A DNA stretch of 64,000 bases from Tiliqua scincoides (Eukaryota > Chordata > Lepidosauria > Squamata > Scincidae), in the NCBI RefSeq assembly GCF_035046505.1, contig NC_089821.1, positions 62,218,256-62,282,255 of the forward strand. The letters run 5' to 3'. The position numbers and the translations under genes were made by a program. Positions within the stretch are counted from its first letter, which is position 1. Each line of letters starts with the position of its first letter. The notes under the pieces were generated by a model, which worked only from the letters and a program-made list of their open reading frames with translations, had not been told where the DNA came from and did not search any database. Positions 19,231 to 30,782 of this stretch are shown piece after piece.

Positions 19231-20574
19231 CGCTCAACTCCTGAGGTGGCTATTGCAGGTTTTGCAGAGGCACAGGCAGAAATTCCACAGGTGGAGTTCT
19301 CTGTTAATAGTGATGTCCCTCTTTGGCAGCTACTAAACCTCTTAGGAAATGAATCCTTGGATAAAGAATGGGTCTTGGCAATGTCCTATAAATTGGGCAA
19401 GTGCTGAGCACATGCGGGGAACACGCAGAAAGATATAGGTATTTTGGGAGCAAATAGTGTTAGCCAGAAAGGAAAGAAGTTCATGGGGTATGCCTCTGGC
19501 ACCATTAAGATGCATCTATATGGGATATAGTTTCTGTAGCCAGTTTGGAATTGGTTCATTATTGGACACAGGCAGAATAATGTTGGCCAAGAACGGGTAG
19601 GATAAGCGCAGGGAAAGGATAACATCACTAATTCTGAAGAACAGTTCAAAAGGGCTTAAGATCCATATATCTGGTAAAATTAACACATTCGGTAAGATCT
19701 TGAGAAATGAAGGAGTGGCTAACCTTTAATTGTATTGTGAATTTTATTTGGATAATGAGATATCAGACATAAGCCATTGTAAAATCGTTGTTCCATTTTA
19801 ATTTTTTAGTACTTTGACAGGGTATATTTTTAAAACGAAGTCACTTGGCTTAGTTAGAACTGATGCCGTTAGACTGAAGCTTACTAATTGCCCAGGTGAC
19901 CAAGCTGATAAAATGAGCCTGTGTGTGAATTTTAAAATCTCATTGTTTGGGATTTTTAGTGTCTTTGAAAACTGGTGCTGACTTTGTATTTTGATACCGT
20001 AAAGTGCGGGGTGATGGACTGGGGGCATTTGAGAAGATGCTATTCCTTCTCCCCCTTCCCACTCTTGGACTCTTGACTTCTGAAACTAGAAAAGAATTTG
20101 TGATAAAATTGGAGGGGTACAACTGTGAGTGATTCTGGAAAGAGGGTGAAGGCCAGTATCTAAAGATTATGGATGGAGAAGGGTGAAGCTGAGGACATGG
20201 CATAACATTTTAGAGACCTGGAGTTTCTCATTTGTCCATGTCCTTTGGTGGTCAATATTCCATGTTTGTGATATTGTTGCATAGGAGCCATGAAAAGTTC
20301 ATGTGAGGCATGTGCAATGATGTTTTGCTGCTAATTATATTAATTTTTAAATATGCTTTACTTTCAGTCACGGGATCGTAAAGTCGTTGGAGATGTTGAA
20401 GGAGCTTCTTACTATGGCAAGAGGGCAAAGTGCCTGAATATCAGTGCGGTGATACTGAGTGTCTTGCTCTTGGTGATCTTCATTGCCCTGATTGCAACTG
20501 GAACCCATCTTTTTTGGAGAGGGATGTATAACCTACTGTATCCCTCTGATTCAAACCAATATGGTGGCAAATAA
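18756..20574 (+). CDS. IFITM1/3-like protein (two exons: 18756-18947, 20368-20574)
   Basis: The two exons join in phase 0 (donor AGG|GTGAGC, acceptor CTTTCAG|TCA) and encode 132 residues. Residues 1-33 are a short hydrophilic N-terminus. The CD225 domain begins with VKDYVLWSL; the first intramembrane segment (about 39-62) has four cysteines (44, 49, 52, 53) including the palmitoylated CCLGF pair. The loop has SRDRKVVGDVEGASYYGKRA with the GxxxG oligomerisation spacing and the cysteine of AKCLNIS. The second transmembrane segment runs about 92-114, followed by a 17-residue tail with YNLLYP. Family members restrict enveloped-virus fusion at the plasma membrane or in endosomes. No N-terminal YxxPhi endocytic signal like YEML of human IFITM3 is seen. 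The end of exon 1 reads ASFR rather than the usual YSVK. Orthology to a single mammalian IFITM cannot be fixed. Confidence 0.93.
18948..20367 (+). other. Intron of the IFITM1/3-like gene
   Basis: The 1420-base phase-0 intron has a consensus GTGAGC donor and pyrimidine-rich acceptor. Its first 280 bases belong to the CpG island. No other gene or clear repeat was recognised inside. Confidence 0.8.
20368..20574 (+). CDS. Exon 2 of the IFITM1/3-like gene
   Basis: It starts after TTACTTTCAG and ends at TAA 20572-20574. It holds the cytoplasmic loop, the C-terminal transmembrane helix and a tail ending DSNQYGGK. Confidence 0.93.
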   Translation, partial: SRDRKVVGDVEGASYYGKRAKCLNISAVILSVLLLVIFIALIATGTHLFWRGMYNLLYPSDSNQYGGK

Positions 20575-20950
20575 ATGGTGCCTCCAGGATATTCTCCCCA
20601 GTGTTGTATCCTCAGTAATGACTGCAGTCCTTTCTTCTGCTTTGATTGTACTCGCTCTGTTTTCTTGCTTTGCAAGGAATGAGGCATTCTACAATGCAGT
20701 AAATGCTACTTGCACTCCTGAAGGCCAGAGGCTGATGTCCTCTGCTGGAGCTCAGTTTGGCCTGCCAAGGCTAATCACCTTGTTTACCTGGATTGTTGTA
20801 CAGCAGATGTCATTTGTCCCAGTGTCTGGCTTTGGAGCCTTTCCTGTTGCTGAAAGGGAAAATTTCTGATCTTTTGATGAATTCTTCACTTGAAATGTGT
20901 ATTCAACTTTTTTTATACTGCAATGTGAAGTCTGGAGTGAATTTTGAGCA

Positions 20951-20956
20951 AATAAA
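20951..20956 (+). promoter_or_regulatory. Polyadenylation signal of the IFITM1/3-like gene
   Basis: AATAAA about 377 bases after the stop codon gives a compact 3'UTR. A T-rich stretch follows at about 20970-20995. Confidence 0.7.
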
Positions 20957-21447
20957 GATATACCAATTGATTTTGCATACATGGTTTTCTTGTTGATGAT
21001 GAGTTTCAGAAGTGTCTTCCCATTGCAACAGAAGCAGCAGTTTTTCATGCTTGTTTCATAGATTGTTAGCACCAGACCAGATGCATATCCCTGGAATGTG
21101 CTTAGTTTAAAATCTATCTTCTACACAGAGTGTGTATGCACATCACCTCCAAAACTGTGCTTTTGCAACAGTTTTGGGCAGCAGTGTAGCTGGAAGGTGT
21201 GTCACCCTGGGGCAACCCTTCCAGGGCTGCCCCATGACCTGCCCCCATGCCCCCTCCAAACATGACCAGAGCTGCACTCTGGTCACATCTGGAGGGTGTT
21301 CTGAGGCCTCCAGAAGGCCTTAGAAAGTCACATCTGGTTTTTTTGGCAAAACTGAAAGTTACATTTTAAGGCCTTCTGAGGCCCAGGGAGTCTGCATGTG
21401 GCCTTAAGAGGGTTAAACAGCAAGGTGGCCAAGTTTGCAGTTGACAC

Positions 21448-21943
21448 TGTTCTGCCAAATCCCAATCCACTTGGCCTTGTGCCCGCTTGAGGCCAATTAG
21501 TTTCCCTGGTGAAACTCACCAGTGCAGTAAGCAAAAGTGAGAGTCCAGGTCCAGTCCACAGATGCCAAGTAAACCAGTCTAATCAATTAGAGTTGCCAAA
21601 TCAGAGTCCAGAGCCAATAAGCCAAGTTACAGTTCAAGGTCAGGTTCCAGGTAGGTCAGTCAAATCCATCAGGGTATCCAAGTCCAAAGCCAAAGTCCAG
21701 TCACAATCCACAGTCAGATTCCAAATTCAATAAGCCAAGTCAGTTTCCCCTCCAACCTGCCCTCCTTCATAACCCACAAATCCTTTCTGCCTCAGGTGGT
21801 CCTTATATCCCTGAGGGCCCTATTGCCTTCCAGTGGCTTCAGCTGTGCAGCACACTCTGCTGGATGCCCAGGCCTTACCCTTAAAGGGGCCACTGCTGAC
21901 ACCACATCTACCTCCTCACCAGTTCTTCTGCGTTTCCAATACA
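21448..21943 (-). mobile_element. Solo LTR (family A subfamily) downstream of the IFITM gene
   Basis: Read on the minus strand it begins TGTATTGGAAACG at 21943 and ends TTTGGCAGAACA at 21448, flanked by an exact 5-base duplication (GACAC on plus, 21443-21447 and 21944-21948). It carries a GGATATAAGG TATA-like box near 21805. Between about 21540 and 21745 it holds a loose tandem array built on an AAGTCCA / CAGTCC motif. Its start closely matches the LTR at 1115. Length 496; solo fossil about 0.9 kb past the IFITM stop codon. Confidence 0.85.
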
Positions 21944-21948
21944 GACAC

Positions 21949-23067
21949 TAAACTTTACTTGAGTGGTAAAGACCAGAAGGGACTGTGAAGAGCTCCAGAA
22001 GGAAAAATGGCAGAAAAAGGCAGGTCCTGCTCCAGAATGCCTTGCAAGACAGGAATGCCTTGCAAGGACCAGCAAGGCAGGAAGGGAGGTAGCTAGTTGA
22101 CTGTGAAAGCCCCACCAATAGCTAGTTTTGGGTCATCAATTCATCTGTGAACCAGTGACTGAAAACCAGCACAGTAAAAAAGCTGAAACATAATGTGGAA
22201 AAGTGATCAATCACCCAGAATTTCTCAGCACACTTCTGGTGCAAAACAGTGCAAAGGCAGAGTCTTCTGTTCTTCAAACAGATGAAAAGAGGAAATATGT
22301 GATGAATACATGAAGTCTGGGCTTTCATAAAGAAGAGATAAGGGCTTGTATTAATTACAACATTTTGCTAATATGAAGGGTACAATTTATGAAAATGGGC
22401 TGCCAAGGGATATGCAAATGAAAAGGGTTGGGAAACCATGAATCAAATCCACCTTTAAGGTGTCTGGTGTGTTAAGCCGGAAGCTCTACATACAACATTC
22501 AACCCATAACACATAACTGGGAGTGTGCAATTCAATTCACAGCAGAGAGATGCAGCTGCATATATTTGCCACCCTTTTTACTCAGAAGTAGACCCACTGC
22601 TTTCCATGGGAGTTATTCTTAAGTAATGGTACATTGAATTGTAGCCTGGGACTTTGCTTCAAATAGAAAGGATCCCATCCTGGTGTTTCAAAAAACAGAC
22701 CTGCTTTGCAAGCATTTGCAAAGCAGAACCAGGCTGCAGCAGAAGGAAGGAGAATAAGCGGTTAACTTTGACTGGAATTTCCCAGCTGCTGTAGAAAGTT
22801 ATCTCTGCTTGCCTGCCTGCCTGCCGCTGGAGAAATGAAACTTTTCAGAGTTGAAAGGCTCTGCCCTCTGATTGACCTGAAGATAAAGCGAAGTGAGAAT
22901 TGGAGCTTGGTTACTTGGCAAAAATTTCACCTAATATAGGCGAGTATCTATGGTATATAACATGATAGTATTATTCCTAAAAGCCACAATTTCCAGAATT
23001 TTGATCACTAGGGTTTCACACACACACACCCCCCCCCAATGTCTCATTGGCCTGTTTTGAGTTAAGG
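21949..23067. other. No gene recognised
   Basis: A MITE-like piece near 22563-22648 and a short (CCTG)n run near 22810 were seen. C- and CA-rich low complexity lies near 23020-23037. Nothing coding was supported. Confidence 0.4.
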
Positions 23068-23260
23068 CAGTGGTTCTCAAACTTTTAACACTGGGACCTA
23101 CTTTTTAGAATGACAAGCTGTCTGGGACCCACCAGAAGTGATGTCATGGCTGGAAGGGACATCATCAAGCAAAATAAAATAAATAATTATAAATAATTAC
23201 ATTAAAGAAAAACAAATAATTAAATTAGGGGAAGCCAGTGTTGCAAGGTCATTGCTTAAT
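23068..23260. mobile_element. hAT-like DNA transposon fragment
   Basis: The terminus CAGTGGTTCTCAAACTTT and the ACCAGAAGTGATGTCATGGC block match, in reverse, the right half of the hAT element at 57432-57956. The copy is cut by the LTR that starts at 23261, so its other end is not found here. Confidence 0.65.
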
Positions 23261-23530
23261 TGTTGTGTCCGCAGCAAATTTCAAACAAGCTCAGAGTGAG
23301 CTTGAAGAGCAAAGTTGAAAATAAACTCAAAAATAGACTCGGTAAGCAAGCTTGGTGAAAATGAGCAAACATTTATTCATTGCCAGCAATGGGCTTCTCT
23401 CGGTGGTTCAAAATGGGGAACACAGAGAGCTGTGGTCTCTCAGTGTCCCAGAGGAAAAAGCAACATTCCCTTCTGGGTGTGACCATTTATACCTGTAGGT
23501 TCTTTGTCTCGAGAAAACTCCAATCATATT
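23261..23530 (-). mobile_element. LTR-like 3' part of an endogenous retroelement
   Basis: Read on the minus strand a TATAAA (plus 23486-23491) is followed by AATAAA (plus 23372-23377) and then an end in GGACACAACA at 23261. That order is the layout of an LTR. The 5' limit was not found; the pyrimidine-rich plus sequence to about 25100 may belong to it. No gag, pol or env similarity was recognised. Fossil, age unclear. Confidence 0.45.
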
Positions 23531-26500
23531 TGTTAGAGCCTATGATGTTGGATATGGGGATTTTCATTGGCTATTGCCATATCTGGAGCATACATTAAAC
23601 ATCTCAGGTTACTGTATTCGCCATTTTGGAGAACTCCTCCCCTTTCTGTAATGTCAATACTATTCCAAAGGGGGCAGTGTGCCTCTATCCTAATTTTCCC
23701 AATTACACTAATCTTGTAATAATCCATTTATTTAAATCCATGTTTATACTTATTTTATTCACCTTTTTATCCTCTTTTCCAATCTAATTTAATATTTTTT
23801 GTATCTTTTTCCTACAAGAAGTTATTAAGACATTTCTGATTCCTATAAAATCTCTCTTCTCTGATATAAGTTGCATTTTTTAAGAGAAATCTCTAGCTGG
23901 AGGCCTCTCTATCCCACATTCCTGAGGCTTCCTTATCGAATTCTGCCAACTTTGATATGTGTAGTTCATATCTGTTCTGTCAACTTTGAGTTTGAACAGA
24001 CTCCCTATTAATGAGTCTGTGCCTACCAAGATTAATTATTCTCATTACTAGAAATATTCTTAAATTCACTATCTATTCTGGCGCCTAGGAAAGTCTGGGC
24101 ATTTTAGTTAGTTGTCAGGTTTGAAATATTCCTGCTTAGATAAGAATTCCACATTCCACATTAGCTATACTGCCTTTATTTTGCAAGCCTCACTCTAAGG
24201 CAGACTTAGATCCTTTTAACTTTGTTTTCTCTTATTAATTTAACTAATATTCAGCAAAGAATATACTTGCTAACTTCTGAGTTTACAAACAAAACATTCT
24301 ATGTGCTACTCTTCTTTTTAAATGACTTTAGAACAGCTTTTAAAGTCCCTATTTGGTGCTGGAGCGTCTGAATCACTGTTCAGAAGCTGCATTTTCACTT
24401 GTGGATTTCATGTGGCTTCTGTTGACCTCTAATCTCTCCTACTAATGATTTTACAACTTTTACCTAAACAAAACACTTCTGCTGGTAGCAGAATCTGTCA
24501 CTCTCTATCTACTGTTAATTTGCTACTGTTTTAGAGATCATAAAAGGCTCCCTCTTGTCTAAATGTAAGCTTTTCTTCTGCAGCCTAACTCTTACACTGC
24601 TTCTCTGTAAATACATTATTTTAAACTTTATTTTGGTTTAACAATGTCTTTTGGCTTTTTAAAATAATCCAATATGCTCTTCTGTGTGTGTTTTTCCCTT
24701 CTCTGCTCAATGCTGTCTTGGAATTGCAAGTGAAGAGGGGGGAATTCCAGCAGCAAGCAGTTAGTCAAGGGGATTCTTTGAAGCTTCAGCTTGACTATAA
24801 ATCTTACTAGTTAGCTTGACAACAAATTGCTGTTATCTTGATTGTGTCAAATTGGTTTATTGCTTAAGCAATTAACTACCTCTGTTTCTCTATCTGGGAC
24901 CTCTCTGTGTTAGGCTAGCTCTGACTCTGAAGGGTGACACAGAGTTCATTTGATTTTCCCTATTCTCTATTTCCAAACTAATATTCTTTTATTCCCTAAA
25001 TTATTTACTAACTTTTTTACCCATTTCCTTTACTTATTATTCTTCTCTTTTAATTTTTGTTTTTATAAAAGAGCAATTTGGATGTATACTTGATTCCTTC
25101 CTAACAGACTTTTCCTTGAGGACTCCCAGCTTGTAGTCCTTCCTCTAAGGCTTCTGGGTAAAATGGATCTAAACTGTTCTTGGCAACTGTGCTTGTGAAC
25201 ATGCTAACATACATATTTCTCTCTAACATAACATAACATTTGATTGATATAAATTCTGATATCCCAAATGCTCTCTCTCATGAGTCTTCTTTGTGAGATG
25301 TATATGCATCTAAAATATTTTGGTTCAGCACAATAGCTACATACAACTTGTAACTTCCAGGGCCTTCCCTCACCAGCCCTGTTCCACCAAGTGAATTTCC
25401 TCTGTAGCCTGCCTGCAATAACACCCCCCCCCCCCCACACACACAAATATCTGCGATTTTCAACCCTGCCCAGTTCAGTGTAAGTTCTTATATTTCAAGC
25501 ATATCACTATCGGAACCCACCTGGCTTTGCAAGTCTAAAAACAAATAAAAATTTACCTTACAGCTCAAGCCTCTGTTTTATTATTGGGTGGGGGGGTGCA
25601 GCCTTCTGAAGCATTTGTTGAACTCCACTTTCATCAGATCGGGACAATGCAGCTCCCTTTGCCTGACTAGACCAGCAGCCAAAGCACGTTTGCTTACTCG
25701 CGAGTAAATGTGACATGTGGCTTACTTTAGCTTTCCCTATGGCTCAATACATTTGTCTGCTTGGAGGGAGGGACTTCTGACAAGGGGGGATTTTCACGTA
25801 ACACACCGGCACTGGAAAGTTGGATAGGATTGGGCTCTCAGTGTCTCTATCTCCTTCTGCTGTCCTGGTCATTGCATAAGAACAATCAAGCATAATTTTA
25901 ATCACATCAAGTTAATGCCTGAACTGGAATCATACTGGAGAGTTCAAGAAACAACCAACAGCCTGATGAGCCTGAACCTGAAAGGGACCCACATGTCTGT
26001 CAGGGATAGTCAAAATAATTCTTGTTATTACTAATGATACAGGCTAATGGAAGCCAGCCATTCATGTTAAAGCAAGTCATTTGAACAGAGCAAATGCTTG
26101 GCAGTTTGGTGGGGAAAATGTTCAAATGTTTCTTATGTTAATGAACCAAATGTCAATGTTATATGGGTGTTTATAGCTAAATAGTTTAAAACAAATAATG
26201 TTTAAGAAATAAGGAAAATAATGCTTAAAATATATGAAATCCACTATATATGTCTGAAGAAGTCTGAAACTGAAACAGCAGACAAGCAGTAAATTATTCT
26301 TAAGAACTGTCAAGGACACAAGATAAGGTACAAGCTTCAAAGCAAAGAAGTTGGAATTTCCCAGCTGTCAAGTTTAATTGGCGGAGTGATGGATGAAACT
26401 AGACTGAACAGAGTAGTTCCCTTTTGAATCAAAAATATACTCCCTTTTGCTTGAAACACAGAGTTGCTGAGAAGCACCCCAAGTCATCTGAAGCCTTTAA

Positions 26501-27659
26501 AAGAGGGGAAAAAATGTATTATATTTTAAGATGTAATTTAAGCAGGCTTTCCTTTTGAACCAAATGCAGTTGAAGTTTCATAGATAATGCTTGCTTGTTT
26601 GCAAATACTTTTCAATGCTTTAAAGTGAAATCAATATATAAATTGGCTGTCAGGGAATAGTTTGATTGCCTGATATTATTAAAAGATAAATAATAGTATA
26701 GAAATATACAGAATAAGTAGAAATCATTAAATTGAAAGAGACTTAAGTCTCAGATGTAATTCAAGAGACAACCTTAGCAAAATTAATTAAGAGTTTAACA
26801 AAGAGACTCTATAAGGAATGTGGTATGAAGTCACAGTTTACAGATAAGAACTCTGTATATCTCTGTAAATTCAAGGTTCTGTTTAATTGGAACTCAGAGA
26901 CAGATTAGAGAACTAAAAGGAGGCAGGAAGCAGGACACCTGAACCATTAATTAGGAAGAGTTATAGCAGATAACTAAGAGTTTATACACAGGTCACAACA
27001 TTCTAATGGGAAGAAGACCTTGGCAAAACAGTAAATCTGCTGCTAATTAAATTGGAGTTTTGACAAACACAAGACACTTGCAAATCAAAAGGACAGGAAC
27101 AAGATAAGTAAAGTTGTCTATGAAAAAGCCCCTAATTAGCAGACATTCCTGAGAATCTCGGTCAGAGGTAAAAGCTGGCAGAGAATTAAAGCTTGCAGAC
27201 GATCACCACTCTTGCCTACTGAATTTGCTTTTGAACTTTGCTCTTGACCTTGCACACTAACAGTAAAGGGAAAATAGCTAAATATTAGGAACAAATAGCT
27301 GGAAATCAAGAAGTTAAAGAACAAGTCCATCTTCCATCCCCAGACCAGAACTTGTTTGTCTCTCTAGCAGAAGCAGCTCAACTCTTGTCAGAGTAAATAG
27401 CTAACCACAAGTCTGCAAGAGGAAATGGCTAGCTGCAACCATAAGGTTACATGCTATCTGCTAGCTCTATAGCTGTCATGTTAGTGTCACCTAAGCATTA
27501 ACTTCAGAAAGGAGAGATACTAAATAAGAGTAAGGGGATACAGGGTGGGATCTCATTTGAAGTAATGTAAGCAAACAAAGGCGGGCTAATTGTATTCTGT
27601 TTAGGCGCTTCGGATTAGCTGGGGTTGTGGGCCTAAAGAGCCAATGGGCGCAGTGTAGG
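23531..27659. other. AT-rich stretch without recognised gene
   Basis: Pyrimidine-rich on the plus strand to about 25100, purine-rich from about 26150 to 27600. It contains C-run/CA low complexity at about 25424-25445, a MITE end (TTGGATAGGATTGGGCTC) near 25820 and a hAT-like piece near 25515. Only chance frames were seen. The right part may be the body of a long LTR whose end is near 28252. Confidence 0.35.
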
Positions 27660-27667
27660 GTTTAGAG

Positions 27668-28110
27668 CAGGGGTGTCCAAAGTTTTTGGCAGGAGGGCCA
27701 CATCATCTCTCTGACATCGTGCCAGGGGCCGGATTAATTTACATTTTAAATTTGGATAAATTTACATAAATGAATATATTAAAGATGAACTTATATGAAT
27801 GAATGAAGGTCTTGCAATAGCTCAAGGCCTATAAAAGGCCTTGCACAAAGCAAGGCTGGCCTTTCCTTTGCTGCTGCTACTGCATCACAGACGTGAAACA
27901 ACAAGCAGTGGAGGGAGCCCTCATCCCTCAGCTCACTCGAGAGGCCAAACAGTTGCCCTCACGCTGAGAGCAGTTGCATCAGGCCAGTGTGGGCTCCAAC
28001 AAATTTCCAGAGGGCCAGAGGCTTATTGGAGACTGGGGGCTCCCTGAGGGCCGCATTGAGAGGCCTTGAGGGCCGCAAATGGCCCCAGGGCCGGGGTTTG
28101 GGCACCCCTG
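27668..28110. mobile_element. Nonautonomous hAT element with exact 8-bp duplication
   Basis: Terminal inverted repeats CAGGGGTGTCCAAA and TTTGGGCACCCCTG flank 443 bases, and the 8-base duplication GTTTAGAG stands at 27660-27667 and 28111-28118. No transposase is present. A second, inverted copy of the same family is at 60981-61444. Confidence 0.92.
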
Positions 28111-28139
28111 GTTTAGAGAATATATTCTGCCAAGATCTC

Positions 28140-28252
28140 TAACTAAGGTGTGGCTTCTCTCCTGTGCATATTGAAGTCCACCAGCCTTTGCAAACGCTTC
28201 AATAAACCTTTGCTCTGCATTTGACAATTGGCTGGAAAATCTGTTCTTAACA
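28140..28252 (+). mobile_element. Putative LTR 3' end
   Basis: The run CGCTTCAATAAACCTTTGCT with AATAAA at 28201-28206, followed by an end at TTCTTAACA (28252), looks like the R/U5 end of a retroviral LTR. The 5' end was not found and no flanking duplication is proven. Fossil if real. Confidence 0.35.
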
Positions 28253-28335
28253 TGTCTCTGCAAGTGGACATGTCTCTGCAAGTGGACATTCAGGAGGACT
28301 CTGCAAGTGCTGGACTCTCTGCAAGTGGTAGACCA
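28250..28335 (+). repeat. Short tandem repeat
   Basis: About four to five units related to ACATGTCTCTGCAAGTGG follow each other, with decay to the right. A (TAGATTC)n run of three units lies separately near 28450. Confidence 0.65.
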
Positions 28336-30587
28336 ATCATGTTACACAATGACCCTGTTCTGCAGAATTTATTTTGGTTCACTCACTCATAGGGAGGCTA
28401 AAAATTTATGCAGTTTACCAAAGTCCTGCTCTGCCCACTTGATCATAGCTAGATTCTAGATTCTAGATTCTGAGATTTTTGTGGTCAGTGCTCTGCTCTC
28501 TCACAAATCTTTGTGACCACAAGGGCTGCACTTGCTCAGCTGTGTATTTTCAAGTAAGCTGGAGTTAGAAAAAGGAACTGTGAACTTATTACCCCATCCT
28601 GTACTTCTTGGGTGGCACTGAACAATAATGGCAGCCACAATTACACACATTTACATCAATCCTTCCAAGGAGGTAGGTGTGTATGCCTGTGGACAGAAAC
28701 ATGCAGCTACTGTCCAGGGCAGGACTAAGGCCAGGCCTGTTTTCTCAAGGCCAAAGCTGCCTTTTGCTCTTCTCCTCCACACTTGTTACCAAATGACCAG
28801 GAAAATGCATCACCATCCCACTGTCCTTAATAATAATCAGTCTGCTTTGATGCCCCTGTACTAATTTTGCTTAAATAAGAAGCGGTATGCTTGCAAGTGC
28901 TGACCTAGAGCCCAATTCTGTGCTTGGTGGCACAGCCGTAAGGCACGTTCACGAGGCTTGCCGCTGGGCTCCCGCCCGTGCTAGCCCGGCGCCGGCTGGT
29001 GCTGGGCTAGTGCTGGGCAGTCACCCAGCATCCGTGGCTCGGTGGTCTCACGGTAGGTGGAGAGAGGGACGGGGCGGGGAGGAGGCCAGCAGGGTATGGA
29101 GAGAGGTATGCCAGGGGGTGGGCGGGAGGTGTGCTGGGGAGGGAGGGAGGAGGATCAGCTGAGCTCCGCTCTGCAGGATCCTAGGCGCTTGTAGAGGGCT
29201 TGGCGCCCTACACGAGCGCCTTTACTTTAAAGTGACTAGCCCCATTGCGGGGCTGCTCACCTTACTCAGGGGAAGGGGACAAACTTCTCCCCTTCTCCCC
29301 TTCTCCCGAGGCGCCTCCTGCGGTAGAGCAGGAGGTACTGGATTTGGCAGCAGCCTTCCTCAGTGCTGCTGAGCCTGGGTGCCCTGGGCAGCTCAGGATT
29401 GGGCTGCCAGTTTGCAAACGGTGCTGAACAGAAACTGCAAGGCCAGCCATGAGCTGGTGCAAAAGATAAAGACAAAGGACGAATAACAGGAAACTATCTG
29501 TGTGAGTGTAGTAAAAGAGATAATATAAAAAGTACATGCAGAGCAGAGCTTATTGGGGTTTTGTTGCTGATCTCTTGTGTGGAGACAACCCCTCCCCCCA
29601 TTTGCAAATGTCCAAAATAAATGCTGACCCTTTTTCCTCTGAAGTTTGTGTGCCTACAAGTTTGTAAGCCTCACTGGTGAATGAAAGCTGATTTCCCTTC
29701 AGGAACACACTCAACATGATCTCCAGGCCAGGAGGTGGTCAGGAACATGCTGCTTAATGTGTAGGATGGGGGAAAAGGCACATTGCTCCCCCATTACAGT
29801 TTTCACTGGGCGTGATGAAGTCCACCCAGTGGTAGAGGTGGGTGTGTTTGCCCCCAAGTGCAGTGCTTTATGTTTCCCCATACAAATAAAAGGCAGCCAT
29901 TCACATCAATAGGAGGGGCAGTCAAGGCTCAGGGAGAGGCGCTACTGGGTTGGGTACTAAATGGTCCCCTGCTTTTCTTGATGGAACGCCTTGGATTATA
30001 TGGAAATTCCAATATAACAGGTTAGTGCTTGGGAAGGTGTCTAGATGGGGCCCTCACTGGGAGTAGTCTCATGGGCCTGGTTCTTAGCCCTTACCACTGT
30101 GCAGTGGAGCAGGATGCCATAGAAAAAGAAGGGAGATCTTGCAGTGTGTAGAAACCCAAGGGATAAAAAGTGGCAGATGGGGATAAAGGGGAGCCACCCC
30201 TGGTGCAGGTAAATGCTGAAAGGAAGTCAGAGGGTGGAGGAGGAAGGTGGGCTTGTGGGATGAGGTGGGGTGGGGTGAAATTCTGGAAAGTCTGCTACAG
30301 CAGGAGTGATGTTGTCATCCATGGGGAAACTCAGGTGCTGCCTGTGAAATGTTTTCAAAGAACTGTAGGTGGGAGGAAGTATCAGGCTTAACGGGAAAAG
30401 TACCAGCCTGCCCTGCTTCTCTATGGATGGATAGAAGGGGTGGGGGTGGAAGATCGAGGGAAGAAGGGATAGCTATAAGGATGGGAGTTTGGGCTTCATT
30501 GGATGAGAGTTCCAGGAAACAGAGAGAGGACAGAAGGGGAGCTTACTTATGCATAAGAAGCAGGGTATATTCTTTCTTTTATACATG
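28336..30587. other. No gene recognised; GC-rich repeat at about 28909-29405
   Basis: The GC-rich block begins AGCCCAATTCTGTGC and ends GCTCAGGATTGGGCTG, an imperfect inverted pair like the MITE ends at 43504 and 16806, with a longer inner part. The remaining sequence shows no exon. Confidence 0.4.
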
Positions 30588-30774
30588 CAGGTTTGCCAGA
30601 TACAATGGAGGACAGAGTGCCTAGACCTTTAATCACTCTATAGAAAAGGAAATTTGGGGAGGTGCAGCTTTTTAAACCCTTCCATGTTGAGCGGCACCTG
30701 CCCAAATTCCCCCTTCTATGGAGTGGTGAGTAAATGTCTAGGCACTCTGTCCTCAACTTTATCTGGTCACCCTG
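30588..30774. mobile_element. Palindromic hAT-type MITE with exact 8-bp duplication
   Basis: The ends CAGGTTTGCCAGATA and TATCTGGTCACCCTG are near-perfect inverted repeats that go on inward (GAGGACAGAGTGCCTAGA and TCTAGGCACTCTGTCCTC), making most of the 187 bases a hairpin. The duplication TATACATG is at 30580-30587 and 30775-30782. Confidence 0.92.
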
Positions 30775-30782
30775 TATACATG

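Noticed and set aside
26122-28252. Complete LTR or provirus in the purine-rich stretch
   Set aside because: Only an LTR-like right end could be seen; no matching left end, duplication or viral gene was found.
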